From positions 124,001 to 188,000 of the forward strand of contig CAVSRW010000014.1 in assembly GCA_963730405.1 (NCBI GenBank): a stretch of DNA of 64,000 bases. The letters are read 5' to 3'. The notes beneath the pieces are model-generated. The model did not search any database, was not told the DNA's origin, and saw nothing but the letters and a program-made list of their open reading frames with translations. Source of the stretch: Gaiellasilicea sp963730405. Its GTDB lineage: Bacteria; Actinomycetota; Thermoleophilia; Gaiellales; Gaiellaceae. Below are positions 26,653 to 36,189 of the stretch, piece by piece (position 1 is the first letter of the stretch; each line of letters opens with the position of its first letter). The position numbers were made by a program, and so were the translations under genes.

Positions 26653-26741
26653 GGATGGATCGAGAGATTCGATTTGTCGTATAGCCCGAGGCCGGGCAGG
26701 TTGGAGGGACAGACCTGCACCACGACCCGAGGGGACGCCCG

Positions 26742-28052
<1,311 letters not shown>

Positions 28053-28076
28053 ACCGTGGCATAGTCCCCCCTTCGC

Positions 28077-28460
28077 ATGGAGGGGGGACAGCCGATCCGC
28101 GTGCTCGTGGTCGACGACCATCAGATCTTCACGCACGCACTCACGACCGTCCTCTCACAGGACGGCCGCTTCGAGGTGGTCGGCACCGCCGCCACCGGGC
28201 GCGAGGCGGTCAAGCTCGCGAAGACGGCGGAGGCGGAGGTCGTCCTGATGGACATGTCGATGCCGGTCCTCGACGGCCCCGCCGCGACCCGCCGGCTCCT
28301 CGCGCTCGACCACGCGCCGTGCGTGATCGCGCTCAGCGGCCACACGGACTCGCTCTCGAGGGCCGCGGCCCTCGAGGCGGGCGCGTCCGCCTTCGTGACG
28401 AAGTCGGAGGCGTTCGACGAGCTCGTCGCGACGATCCTGGCGACCTACGGCCGCGAATAG
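28077..28460 (+). CDS. Stand-alone receiver-domain response regulator
   Basis: A 127-aa protein that is essentially one CheY-like receiver: acidic pair D13-D14, phospho-acceptor D59 in VVLMDMSMP, the Ser of IALSGH and the Lys of FVTKSEAF. There is no output domain after residue 127, so it would signal by protein contact or act as a phosphate sink. No histidine kinase is adjacent. It follows aceA by 24 bases and precedes two tRNA genes. Confidence 0.87.
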   Translation: MEGGQPIRVLVVDDHQIFTHALTTVLSQDGRFEVVGTAATGREAVKLAKTAEAEVVLMDMSMPVLDGPAATRRLLALDHAPCVIALSGHTDSLSRAAALEAGASAFVTKSEAFDELVATILATYGRE

Positions 28461-28492
28461 CGCCCGCGGCCGCCGCTATCCTCCCCTGCGCC

Positions 28493-28565
28493 GCCCCCAT
28501 CGACTAGCGGCCTAGGTCACCACCCTTTCAAGGTGGCTGCACGGGTTCGAATCCCGTTGGGGGCA
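28493..28565 (+). tRNA. tRNA-Glu (anticodon TTC)
   Basis: 73 nt cloverleaf: acceptor GCCCCCA/TGGGGGC, anticodon stem CCACC/GGTGG with loop CTTTCAA (anticodon TTC), T-arm ACGGG-TTCGAAT-CCCGT, discriminator A. CCA is not encoded. Confidence 0.95.
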
Positions 28566-28566
28566 T

Positions 28567-28640
28567 GGGCGGTTAGCTCAGCTGGTAGAGCACCTGCTTT
28601 ACACGCAGGGGGTCGGCGGTTCGATCCCGTCACCGCCCAT
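28567..28640 (+). tRNA. tRNA-Val (anticodon TAC)
   Basis: 74 nt cloverleaf: acceptor GGGCGGT/ACCGCCC, D-arm GCTC/GAGC, anticodon stem CCTGC/GCAGG with loop TTTACAC (anticodon TAC), T-stem GGCGG/CCGTC, discriminator A. It begins one base after tRNA-Glu, so the pair is one transcript. Confidence 0.95.
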
Positions 28641-28919
28641 ACGAGAGAGGGCCGCACCGGTTCGGTGTTCGCAGAGAGCGGGACCCGGTGGCGGCAGGTA
28701 CTGGGGCGAGTATTGCCTCGGAAACGGCGGGGAGGGCGTCTAGGACTAGTAGGTGTTCTCGGCGGGCGAAGCTTCGTCCACTGGCCGATCCCGAACCTCA
28801 GGCGACGTCGGTTCGCCCCAAAAAGCCGAGGTCGTAAGGATCGCCAGGGCCTCGACGGCTGAGCGCGTCGGACCGAATCCCGGCGATTCCGCCGCGACCT
28901 GGCTGGGTAGGCTCGCAGC
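28641..28919. other. Intergenic region after the tRNA pair
   Basis: 279 bases with no convincing coding frame: the open frames lack family-like sequence and ribosome-binding sites. Base composition is looser than the surrounding genes. I see no integrase, no direct repeat of the tRNA 3' end and no transposase remnant. Confidence 0.4.
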
Positions 28920-29132
28920 ATGGAAACCGCCGGGAGAGTTCTGCTGGGTGCGGCGTTGATCCTTGCCATCCTCGGCGTCGGCGCGCTGGCGCTCTCGAAG
29001 CTGGGAGTTGATCGGCTCCCGGCGACACTCACATGGCGATCAGACAACGTGACCGTCTTCGTTCCAATCGGGCTGATGGTTGTGGCTTCGATCATCGGCA
29101 CGATCGTGCTGAACATTTTTCTCCGGCGCTAA
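28920..29132 (+). CDS. DUF2905 family two-helix membrane protein
   Basis: A 70-aa protein with two membrane helices (LLGAALILAILGVGALAL and VFVPIGLMVVASIIGTIVLNIF) flanking the conserved LGVDRLPATLTWRSDNVTVF segment. That layout, especially the RLPGDI-like motif before the second helix and a basic C-terminus, is DUF2905. Function unknown; these small proteins are common in many bacterial phyla. It stands alone, well spaced from its neighbours. Confidence 0.75.
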   Translation: METAGRVLLGAALILAILGVGALALSKLGVDRLPATLTWRSDNVTVFVPIGLMVVASIIGTIVLNIFLRR

Positions 29133-29360
29133 GAGCTTGGGTGAGACCGACGTGTGAAGTGGCTGGCTCTCATCTACGTCGGTTGATGCGCGGCCACCGT
29201 GGTGCTGATCGTGTGGCTCGTTCTCGTAGTCACAACGGGCGGTGATAGCGGATGACGCCGGGCGGGGGCGGGGACTCCTCCGCCTCCACACTCCATGAGA
29301 TAAGAGCGGGCCGCTCTGGTTAGCCCCGGGCGGCCCGCGCACCGTCTTCCTCCGCGACCT
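29133..29360. terminator. Convergent spacer with a GC hairpin (29306-29338)
   Basis: GCGGGCCGC at 29306-29314 pairs perfectly with GCGGCCCGC at 29330-29338 across a 15-base loop. It lies just beyond the stop of the minus-strand secreted protein and can end transcription from both sides. Nothing else is evident in the 228-base spacer. Confidence 0.45.
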
Positions 29361-29831
29361 CTACGTTCCGACACCGAACAGCGGTACGACCGCGATCGGG
29401 CTGAACTGGCTCGTGTGCCAGACGTGCAGCTCGTTCTCGACCCGTCCTTGGATGCCGGGGTCGAACGCGACGCCGATCGTGCACGTCTCCTTCGGTGCGA
29501 GCCCCCAGTACCCATCGATGAGCGGCAAGAACGAACACTCGCTTCCGGGCGTCCCAGGAACGAGTGCAGCCGTCAGGGGATCGAGATCGAAGATCCCGTA
29601 CCCGCCGATGAGAATCACCTCCGAGCCGACGTTCTCGAGCGTGAACATCCTGATCCTGCAGCCCTCGTACGTGCGAAGGTCGCACGACCCGACCTGTGTC
29701 GCTCCGAACGCGCCGACCGGCGTCTTGACCCGGAGGCCATCAATCGCGTAGCCGGGACTCGCCGTCGCCGCGGCCGGTATCGCCAGTGCAACAGCGACGA
29801 TCGCTCCGAACCCCCGCAAGACATCGATCAT
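29361..29831 (-). CDS. Secreted beta-sandwich (ASH/choice-of-anchor-like) protein
   Basis: A 156-aa exported protein. Residues 1-24 form a Sec signal (GFGAIVAVALAIPAAATA). The mature part resembles the Ig-like domains used as extracytoplasmic spacers (ASPM-SPD-2-hydin / choice-of-anchor type): a Cys pair, FTLENVGSEVILIGG, then a CTIGVAFDPGIQGRVEN segment matching the C-x-I-x-V-x-F-x-P pattern, ending in VPLFGVGT. Such domains usually repeat or join others; here there is one alone. Function unknown. It stands alone between two non-coding spacers. Confidence 0.65.
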   Translation of the reverse strand: MIDVLRGFGAIVAVALAIPAAATASPGYAIDGLRVKTPVGAFGATQVGSCDLRTYEGCRIRMFTLENVGSEVILIGGYGIFDLDPLTAALVPGTPGSECSFLPLIDGYWGLAPKETCTIGVAFDPGIQGRVENELHVWHTSQFSPIAVVPLFGVGT

Positions 29832-30150
29832 CTACAGCACCTCCCTCGCCTTGGTTGCCGTTTCGCTTCGGACGCTAGGGCCGGCTGCTCACGCGCCGGT
29901 CATCCGGCTCTCATCTCGCGAACGCCGCCCACTCGTAACTCGCCGCTTACAGGAGTAAGCTGAATCTGCCAAGAGTCAGTGGGCGACCCCCGCCCAGGCA
30001 GGCTGGACGCCGAGGGTCCGGCCGCGACACCGTTCCGGAGGGCTTGGCCGCGAGCCCTCCGGATACGGATCTCCCGTCGGGGCCCCGCCGGCCGGAGGCG
30101 CGCCGAACGGGCGCGGTGGGTTCGGAACCACCCGGGATAGAGTCGCGTCG
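29832..30150. other. 319-base intergenic region with a 10-bp hairpin (30035-30062)
   Basis: No coding frame is convincing. CCGGAGGGCT at 30035-30044 pairs perfectly with AGCCCTCCGG at 30053-30062 around TGGCCGCG, about 90 bases before the DadA-like start; it could be a leader structure or a terminator. A smaller dyad (GGGTTC/GAACC-like) lies near 30117. No known riboswitch core is recognisable by eye. Confidence 0.4.
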
Positions 30151-31567
30151 ATGCGAGCGCGGCGCCTGACACCACCCCTGCCGACGCGGCCGTCGTGGTG
30201 GCTCGAGGAGGCGCGGGCGCACCGACCCGAGCCGGTCGCACCGGCCCTCGCCGGCCCGCTCGACGTGGACGTCGCCGTCGTCGGGGGCGGGTACACGGGG
30301 CTCTGGACCGCTCTCGCCCTCCGCGAGCGCGATCCCTCGCTGAGCGTCGCGGTGCTCGAGGCGCGCGAGATCGGGGACGGGCCGAGCGGCCGCAACGGCG
30401 GCTTCCTCCACGGCTACTGGTCGTCGCTCACGACTCTCCGGGCGGTGCTCGGCGACGGCGCCGCGCTCCAGCTCGCGCATGCCTCGAGCGCGATCGTGCC
30501 CGCGGTGCGCGACTTCGTCGAGCAGCGAGGCGAGGACGTCTGGCTGCGTGAGGGCGGGCTGCTCAAGATCGCGGCGACCGAGCATGAGGACGCGGTCGTC
30601 GAGCACTCGCTGCGGGCGGCGCGCGAGCTGGGGGTCGAGGAGGAAGCGGTCGCGCTCGGGCCGATCGAGCTGCGCGAGCGGATCGACTCCCCGCGCTTCC
30701 GCCGCGGCGTCTTCTTCCGCGACGGTGCGATCGTCCAGCCCGCGCGGCTCGCGCTCGCACTGAAGCGCGCCGTGCGCGACGCGGGCGCCGACGTCTTCGA
30801 GCACTCGCCTGTCACGACCGTCAGCGCGGGTGCGCTCGGGACGCCGAACGGGAGTGTCCGTGCCGGCGAGATCGTGCTCGCGCTGAACGCATGGGGGACC
30901 GGCTGGCCGCTCGCGGGCCGCCAGACGACGTTCGCCAGCGCCGTCGTCCTGACCGAGCCCGTCCCCGAACTGCTGGAGCAGATCGGATGGACACGCAGCG
31001 AGGCGATCACAGACGGCCGCATGTTCCTCCACTACTTCCGGACGACGCCCGACGGGCGCGTGCTGATGGGCAGCGGCTCGGGCCGGCTCGAGCCGGGCGC
31101 ACGGGTCGGGCCGGGCGTCCTCGACGACGTCGCGGCCCAGACGCGCGCGCACGCCGGGCTCAGGTCTCTCCTGCCGGCGCTGGCGGACGTCACGGATCGA
31201 GGCGCGCTGGAGCGGCCCGATCGACGTCGCGGCCGACAAGCTGCCCCGCTTCGGCACCGTGCCCGGCACCCGGATCCACTACGGCGCGGGCTACTCCGGG
31301 AACGGCGTCGGGCCGAGCTGGCTCGGTGGCCAGATCCTCGCGTCGCTCGTGCTCGGCTCGCAGGACGAGTGGACGGCGCTGCCGCTCGTCGGCCGCCGCG
31401 CGCGCCGGCTGCCGCCGGAACCGTTCCGCTACGTGGGCGGCCGCGTCGTCCGCTGGGGGACGCTGACATCGGAGGATGCGATCGGCGCGGGGCGCCGCCC
31501 CTCCGCCGCCGCCCGCGCAGCCGCAGCGATCCCGCGGCTGCTGCGGATGCCGATCGGGACGCGATGA
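30151..31567 (+). pseudogene. DadA/glycine-oxidase-like FAD amine oxidase, frameshifted
   Basis: A DAO-family FAD enzyme of about 472 aa that oxidises amines or amino acids. The dinucleotide-binding motif VVGGGYTGLWTAL is at about residues 43-55 and the FAD-contacting SGRNGGFLHGYW follows. The C-terminal glycine-rich FAD motif (GYSGNGVGPSWLGGQI) is present, but in another frame: the reading frame breaks near 31205, after LPALADVT, where one base seems to be lost. With this base restored the protein is complete, so it is probably functional in the organism. The stop overlaps the start of the next gene (ATGA). Confidence 0.82.
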
Positions 31568-32194
31568 GGCACGTCGCCGCGCTCGTCCTTCTGGCCGTGC
31601 TCGTCTCCGGCTGCGGCGGCTCGGCTGCACCCGAGGCCGAGCAGACGCGACTCGGACCGCTCGAGCTCGTCGAGGCGCTCCGCGAGGGCGGCTACGTCGT
31701 CTACCTCCGCCACGCCGCGACCGACCGATCCCGCGAGGACGACCCTGCCGTCGACCTCGACGACTGCGCGACGCAGCGGAACCTGAGCGAGGCGGGCCGC
31801 GAGCAGGCGCATGCGATCGGCGACGGGTTCCGCGCGCTCGTGATCCCGATCGGCCGCATCGCTGCGAGCGAGTACTGCCGCACGCGCGAGACGGCCGAGC
31901 TCGCCTTCGGCGCGTTCGAGGACGAGCCCGATCTGACGGGTTTCCCGGAGGAGAGCGACCCGACCTATGAGGAGCGCGTGCGCCGCACGAAGGAGCTGCT
32001 CGCGCGCGGTGCCTCCAGACGGCGAGAACACGATCCTCGTCGCGCACATCAAGAACCTCGAGGAGTCGGCCGGACGCTCGATCGAGGAGGGCGAGCTCGC
32101 CGTCTTCGAGCCTCTCGGCGGCACCGGCTACCGCTATCGGGGCCGGATCCCGGCGAGCCTCTGGCCCGACCTCGTCGAGCAGGCCGACCGCTAG
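31564..32194 (+). pseudogene. Histidine-phosphatase-like lipoprotein, frameshifted
   Basis: About 209 aa. An N-terminal lipoprotein signal (VAALVLLAVLVSGC) leads to a histidine-phosphatase fold with the phosphate-accepting RHA motif (VVYLRHAATD), EYCRTRETAELAF, and a second-half VAHIKNL where the usual second catalytic His occurs. The frame shifts near 32012, between RTKELLAR and PPDGENTILVAHI. These exported variants are common and often lack a known substrate. It overlaps the DadA-like gene and converges with msrA, whose stop overlaps its own by 4 bases. Confidence 0.75.
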
Positions 32195-32658
32195 ATCCGG
32201 CAGGTTGCGCGGCCGTTCTTGACCAGGTACTGCTGGTGGTACTCCTCGGCCGGCCAGAATGTGGATGCGACCGTGATCTCGGTCGCGATCGGCTTGGGGA
32301 AGCGCGCCTGCGCGCGGGCTTTCGACTCCGCCGCGACCTCGGCCTGCTCGGGCGAGTGGGTGAAGATCGCCGAGCGGTACTGGGTGCCGACGTCCCAGCC
32401 CTGGCGGTTCATCTGGGTCGGGTCGTGCAGGCTCCAGAACCGGTCGACGAGCTCGCCGTAGGAGACCTCGGACGGGTCGAACGTGACCTCGACCGCCTCC
32501 GCGTGGCCGGTCGTGCCGCTGCAGACCTGCTCGTAGGTCGGACTGTCGGCGTGCCCGCCCGAGTAGCCGACCTTGACGTCGGTGACGCCGGGCGTGTTCC
32601 GGAAGTCGACCTCGACGCCCCAGAAGCAACCGGCCGCGAATGTCGCCGTCTCGGTCAT
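32191..32658 (-). CDS. msrA: Peptide-methionine (S)-S-oxide reductase
   Basis: A 155-aa MsrA, which repairs S-epimers of oxidised methionine using thioredoxin. The catalytic Cys is C11 in the GCFWG motif; GYSGG and the EYHQQYL segment are conserved. A C-terminal Cys (RATCRI) is the likely resolving residue. No signal peptide, so cytoplasmic. The ATG overlaps the msrB stop (ATGA), so both epimer-specific repair enzymes are made together. Confidence 0.97.
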   Translation of the reverse strand: MTETATFAAGCFWGVEVDFRNTPGVTDVKVGYSGGHADSPTYEQVCSGTTGHAEAVEVTFDPSEVSYGELVDRFWSLHDPTQMNRQGWDVGTQYRSAIFTHSPEQAEVAAESKARAQARFPKPIATEITVASTFWPAEEYHQQYLVKNGRATCRI

Positions 32659-33050
32659 GTCCGCTCCAGGTCGAGTGCGCAGGAGTTGATGCAGTAGCGC
32701 TGGCCCGTCGGGCCTGGGCCGTCCGGGAAGACGTGCCCGAGGTGGCCGCCGCAGGAGGCGCACATCACCTCCGTCCGGATCATCCCGTAGCTCGCGTCCG
32801 TCTCGGTGATCACGCTCTCGAGCGCGGTCGGCTCGACGAAGCTCGGCCAGCCGGAGCCGGAATCGAACTTCGCGTCCGAACGGAAGAGCTCGGCGCCGCA
32901 GCCGGCGCAGCGGTACACGCCGGGGTCCTTCGTGTCGACGTACTCACCGGTGAAGGCGCGCTCGGTGCTCTTGCGGCGGAGCACCTCGTACTGCTCCGGG
33001 GAGAGCTCGGCGCGCCACTCGGCGTCCGTCTTCTGTGTCTTCATCTCCAT
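32655..33050 (-). CDS. msrB: Peptide-methionine (R)-S-oxide reductase
   Basis: A 131-aa MsrB, reducing R-epimers of methionine sulfoxide. The structural zinc is held by two CxxC pairs (C48/C51 and C97/C100), the core WPSF segment is present, and the catalytic Cys is C120 in RYCINS. It is first in the msrB-msrA operon; the start ATG at 33050 allows the MKTQKTDAEW segment typical of the family. Confidence 0.97.
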   Translation of the reverse strand: MEMKTQKTDAEWRAELSPEQYEVLRRKSTERAFTGEYVDTKDPGVYRCAGCGAELFRSDAKFDSGSGWPSFVEPTALESVITETDASYGMIRTEVMCASCGGHLGHVFPDGPGPTGQRYCINSCALDLERT

Positions 33051-33085
33051 GCCGTCACCGTACCGATCCGGCGGTTGCAGGCCGA

Positions 33086-33730
33086 TTAAGCCTGCGGGAG
33101 CACGAAGGCCGCGATCGCCACGAAGTGCGCTGCGGCCGCCCCGATCACGAGCAGGTGGAAGATCTCGTGGTAGCCGAACACCGCCGGCACCGGGTTCGGC
33201 CTTCGCAGCGCGTACGTGAGCGCGCCAAGCGTGTAGAGCCCGCCGCCGACGAAGACGAGCACTGCCGGCGCGACGCCGAGGTCGAACATCTCAGGCACGG
33301 CGACGACGCCGACCCAGCCGAGGGCGATGAAGACGAGCGCGGTCAGCCACTTCGGCGCGTCCACCCAGGCGAGGTTGAGCACGAGCCCGGCCGCGGCCCC
33401 CACCCAGACCACGATCAGGATCACCTGCGCGACCCGGCCGTCGAAGGCGAGCAGAGCGAAGGGCGTGTACGTCCCGGCGATCAGGAGCAGGATCGTGGAG
33501 TGGTCGAGCCGCCGCATCCACGTGCGGCCCCGGGCGGACTTCCAGTCGACGCGATGGTAGAGGGCGCTGACGCCGAACATCGCCGCGAGCGCGGCCGCGT
33601 ACACCCAGGTCGCGAACAGCTCACGGCCCGAGTCGGAGACGGCCACCAGCACGACGCCCGCGACGAGCGCGACGTAGAACGCGTACTGGTGCGACACGCC
33701 CCGCAGCCGCGGTTTCGGGAGGACATCCAC
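33086..33730 (-). CDS. Hemolysin III/TrhA (PAQR) family membrane protein
   Basis: A 214-aa seven-helix protein of the PAQR/hemolysin-III group. The conserved metal-site residues are visible: ALYHRVDW with His after helix 2, RLDHSTILLLIAGTYTPF, and GYHEIFHLLVI near the C-terminus. Despite the name, bacterial members are membrane-homeostasis proteins and need not lyse cells. It is 35 bases upstream of msrB on the same strand, possibly the same transcript, with tRNA-Lys divergent beyond it. Confidence 0.9.
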   Translation of the reverse strand: MDVLPKPRLRGVSHQYAFYVALVAGVVLVAVSDSGRELFATWVYAAALAAMFGVSALYHRVDWKSARGRTWMRRLDHSTILLLIAGTYTPFALLAFDGRVAQVILIVVWVGAAAGLVLNLAWVDAPKWLTALVFIALGWVGVVAVPEMFDLGVAPAVLVFVGGGLYTLGALTYALRRPNPVPAVFGYHEIFHLLVIGAAAAHFVAIAAFVLPQA

Positions 33731-33759
33731 GGAGGAAGTGTGCCCTACACTCGGGCGAG

Positions 33760-33832
33760 GGGCCGTTAGCTCAGTTGGTAGAGCAGGGGACTTTTAATCC
33801 CAAGGTCGCTGGTTCGATCCCAGCACGGCCCA
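33760..33832 (+). tRNA. tRNA-Lys (anticodon TTT)
   Basis: 73 nt cloverleaf: acceptor GGGCCGT/ACGGCCC, D-arm GCTC/GAGC, anticodon loop CTTTTAA (anticodon TTT), T-arm GCTGG-TTCGATC-CCAGC, discriminator A. The outermost anticodon-stem pair (27-43) is G-A, a mismatch; the other four pairs are sound. Confidence 0.94.
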
Positions 33833-33862
33833 CTTCGAGGCGTTTGCAGCAACGCCGATCCG

Positions 33863-34255
33863 GTGAGAACGGCTGTCGTGCAGGGGGAGCACCAGCGCGA
33901 TCCGGTCGCCGAGCGCGTCGCGCGCAACGACGCGCGCTTCCGCGAGGCGAACGAGAAGATCCTCGCCGCCGCGGAGTCGCTCGACTTCGCGCCGGACGAG
34001 GTGCTGCCTTTCCTCTGTGAGTGCGCCGACGTCCACTGCACCACGGTCGTCCAGCTGACGGCCCGCGAGTACGAACAGGTGCGCGGAAGCCCGGTCCACT
34101 TCATCAACGCACGCGGCCACGAGTCGAACGCGCAGGGCTGGGTGCGCGTCGTCGACGAGTTCGACCGCTACACGATCGTCGAGAAGGTCGGCGATGCCGG
34201 GGAGCTCGCGGCCGAGCTCGACCCGCGGGAGGAGCGCAGCGATGAACGAGCGTAA
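33863..34255 (+). CDS. Conserved small protein with CEC...C motif (paralogue 1)
   Basis: A 130-aa soluble protein. The N-terminal helix is charged (RNDARFREANEKILAAA); the centre carries CECADVHC, followed by a beta-rich part with EYEQVRGSP, a GHE and a C-terminal IVEKVGDAGELAAEL. The same order of motifs appears in the next gene, so they are tandem paralogues. The cysteine pair with surrounding acidic residues could bind a metal. I know the type as a recurrent hypothetical protein of Thermoleophilia; function unknown. It begins 31 bases after tRNA-Lys and overlaps paralogue 2 by 14 bases. Confidence 0.72.
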   Translation: MRTAVVQGEHQRDPVAERVARNDARFREANEKILAAAESLDFAPDEVLPFLCECADVHCTTVVQLTAREYEQVRGSPVHFINARGHESNAQGWVRVVDEFDRYTIVEKVGDAGELAAELDPREERSDERA

Positions 34256-34574
34256 GCGGCGCATCGGCGAGAACGAGGCGATCTTTCGCAGCGTCAACGA
34301 GGAAGTCAAGAGCCTCAACGCGACGCTGTCGACCGTGCAGGCCACGATGCGGATCGTCTGCGAGTGCGGCACGCGCAGCTGCACGGTCCAGTTCGAGATC
34401 CCCCGTGCGGAGTACGCCAAGGTACGGGAGGACTCGACGCTCTTCGTGATCAGGCCGGGTCACGACCTGCCGGAGGCGGAGACCGTCGTGATCAAGACGG
34501 ACGACTACTGGATCGTGCGCAAGGACCCCGGCCTGCCGAGCGAGATCGCGCGCGCCACCGACCCGAACCGCTAG
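34242..34574 (+). CDS. Conserved small protein with CEC...C motif (paralogue 2)
   Basis: A 110-aa protein matching its upstream neighbour in layout: NEAIFRSVNEEV helix, CECGTRSC, EYAKVREDS, PGHDLPEAE, VVIKTDDYWIVRKD and a C-terminal SEIARATDPNR. Identity between the two is modest, so the duplication is old. The 14-base overlap with paralogue 1 means they are made together. Its stop overlaps the stop of the convergent zinc-finger gene by 3 bases. Function unknown. Confidence 0.72.
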   Translation: MNERKRRIGENEAIFRSVNEEVKSLNATLSTVQATMRIVCECGTRSCTVQFEIPRAEYAKVREDSTLFVIRPGHDLPEAETVVIKTDDYWIVRKDPGLPSEIARATDPNR

Positions 34575-34805
34575 CGAGGCTCGCCGGCGGCGACGAGCGC
34601 GCGCAGGCTCTCGTGCTCCTCGCGGCAGGCGGGGCAGCCCTCGAGGTGGGCTCCGGAGGCCCGGAATCGCGGCGTCCGCGTCGGCTCCCGCGAGCTCCAG
34701 CTCGACGTAGCGGTCGAGCAGCTGGAAGCACTCGTCGCAGCCGACCTCAGGCCCGGCAGGCCCGAGCAGCCGTCCGAGTGCCTGCTTCAGGTCGGGGCGC
34801 TCCAT
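34571..34805 (-). pseudogene. Zinc-finger (anti-sigma-like) protein, frameshifted
   Basis: About 78 aa. The N-terminal half (CDECFQLLDRYVELELAGADADAA) and the C-terminal half (AHLEGCPACREEHESL) together give the C...HxxxCxxC zinc-finger of ZAS-type anti-sigma factors and mycothiol-system-like regulators. The frame breaks near 34665, between them, apparently by one base. The start has a strong GAGGAGGG site. It follows an ECF-type sigma gene with TGATG overlap, as usual for sigma/anti-sigma pairs. There is no membrane helix, so it would be a soluble redox- or metal-sensing type. Confidence 0.65.
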
Positions 34806-35465
34806 CAGTTTCCCTCCTCGAGGTGTCGTCCGCAGCTTGCGGCGGGCGTCGTGCAGCGTCTTGTAGAGCGCGCCCCGCGTCGTTCCGAGCCGCTCCGCCA
34901 GCACGTCGATCGGGACGCCGTTCAGCGCCAGGGCGACGAGCACGGTTCGCTGGTGCGGCGAGAGGAGCTCGGTGACCGCCCGCTGCAGGGTCGCCAGCAG
35001 CTCGCGCTGCTCGAGCTCCTCGTCCGGCTGGAGCTCACCGCTCGACATGAACGTCCAGCTCTCCGGCTCGAGCGGAACCTCGCGGCCCTGCCAGGATCGC
35101 TTCCGTAGCTTCACCGCCGCCTCGAGCAGGGCGAACTTGTAGGCCCAGGTCGTGAAGCGGCTGGCGCCGCGAAAGTCGTCCAGTCGCCTGAGGACGCTGA
35201 CGAGCGCATCGTCGGCCGCCTGGTTGGCGATGTCGTCGAGATCGTCGCCGCGCAGGTGGGGCAGGGACGGCTTGCGGCGGGCGACCTCGAACGCGGCGGC
35301 CCGGAGGAGCAGCGCATGGAGCCGGGCAACGGCCTCCTCCCGGACCGGACCCTCGGCGTGGAGCGACCTCAGCCACTCGTGCGACTCCTCGTCGAGGCCC
35401 GCGGCGGCCGGCTCTGCGAGCAGATCGGGCGAGGAGGGCATGAGTGTCAGCGTAGCCGGGCTCAT
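34805..35465 (-). CDS. ECF-type sigma-70 family sigma factor
   Basis: About 220 aa. Region 2 covers DDLDDIANQAADDALVSVL and FTTWAYKFALLEA; region 4 covers LSPHQRTVLVALALNGVP and LAERLGTTRGALYKTLHDARRKL. As written, the frame reads through into the zinc-finger gene; removing one base near 34827 gives RTHLEEGN and a TGA overlapping the next ATG, which is the expected end, so I place the stop at 34805. It lies 28 bases downstream of the secreted helical protein of the cupredoxin cluster and may be part of it. Confidence 0.8.
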
Positions 35466-35493
35466 GCGGCGTGGGGCGACTCGATCGACATCG

Positions 35494-36189
35494 CTAGCCG
35501 GCCGCGCGGAACCGCTTCGGAAACTGCTTCACGATCCCGTCGGCGAGCACGTCGGACATGTGCAGGATGTGCCGGTGCACCTCGTCGTAGGCAGCCACGT
35601 CGGCGGCCCAGCGGCCCTGGAGCCGCGCCACGACCTCCTTGGTGGTCAGAGCCAGATGCTTGCTCATCTCCGACTTCATGCCCGCGAGCTTCCAGTAGCG
35701 AGGGTTGACGCTCGCGAGCAGTGCGGCGATCTCACCCGCGTTCTTCTGCCAGCGCGCCTGCGCGGCCGCGAGCTTTGCCGCGTCATCTGCCTTCGCGGCG
35801 GCGATCACGTCGGCGGCGATCAGGATGTGCTCGCGTAGCTTCGCCGTGAGCGCGTTTCCCGCGGCCTTGCCGTAGAACGGCTTCACCGCGTTGCCGATGT
35901 CCGTCTGATTCCGCAGCAGGCGGCCGACGGTCGCCGTCGTGTCCGGCGATCCCGTCGTCAGGCTGATGACGGCGAGGCGCGTCCAGGTGACATGGTCCTC
36001 CCAGAGGACGCGCATGTCGCTGCGGAGGGCCGCCTGCGAGCGGGTCACCGGCTCTGCGTGGCCGAGTGCGTTGTCGTGCGCGTGCGCGTCGTGACCGTTC
36101 GAGACCGCCAGGGCGGTGAGGGCCGCGAAGAACGCGACCAGCAGGGTCAGGGCGAGCGGAATCGGCCGTGAGGCCTTCGTGTCGTTCAT
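35494..36189 (-). CDS. Secreted helical protein of unknown function
   Basis: A 231-aa protein with a signal segment (PLALTLLVAFFAALTALAVS) followed by a His-rich stretch (NGHDAHAHDNALGHAEP) and a long all-helical body (LWEDHVTWTRLAVISL, TATVGRLLRNQTDIGNAV, SKHLALTTKEVVARLQGRW). A tail of conserved His/Met (DEVHRHILHMSDVLADG) and the neighbouring cupredoxin suggest a metal-binding four-helix bundle; that is inference. Database names for such proteins (for example glycosyltransferase) have no support in the sequence. The start overlaps the stop of the upstream membrane protein (ATGA). Confidence 0.7.
   Translation of the reverse strand: MNDTKASRPIPLALTLLVAFFAALTALAVSNGHDAHAHDNALGHAEPVTRSQAALRSDMRVLWEDHVTWTRLAVISLTTGSPDTTATVGRLLRNQTDIGNAVKPFYGKAAGNALTAKLREHILIAADVIAAAKADDAAKLAAAQARWQKNAGEIAALLASVNPRYWKLAGMKSEMSKHLALTTKEVVARLQGRWAADVAAYDEVHRHILHMSDVLADGIVKQFPKRFRAAG

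Noticed and set aside
28493..28919. Possible integrated element at the tRNA-Glu/tRNA-Val pair
   Set aside because: No integrase, no duplicated tRNA end and no mobile genes nearby; only a somewhat looser base composition.
28517..29116. Open frame running through both tRNAs and into DUF2905 on the other strand
   Set aside because: It covers two certain tRNA genes and shows no conserved sequence.
34571..35465. Genuine fusion of sigma factor and zinc-finger protein
   Set aside because: The zinc-finger ATG has its own strong ribosome-binding site, and removing one base gives a normal sigma stop with TGATG overlap.
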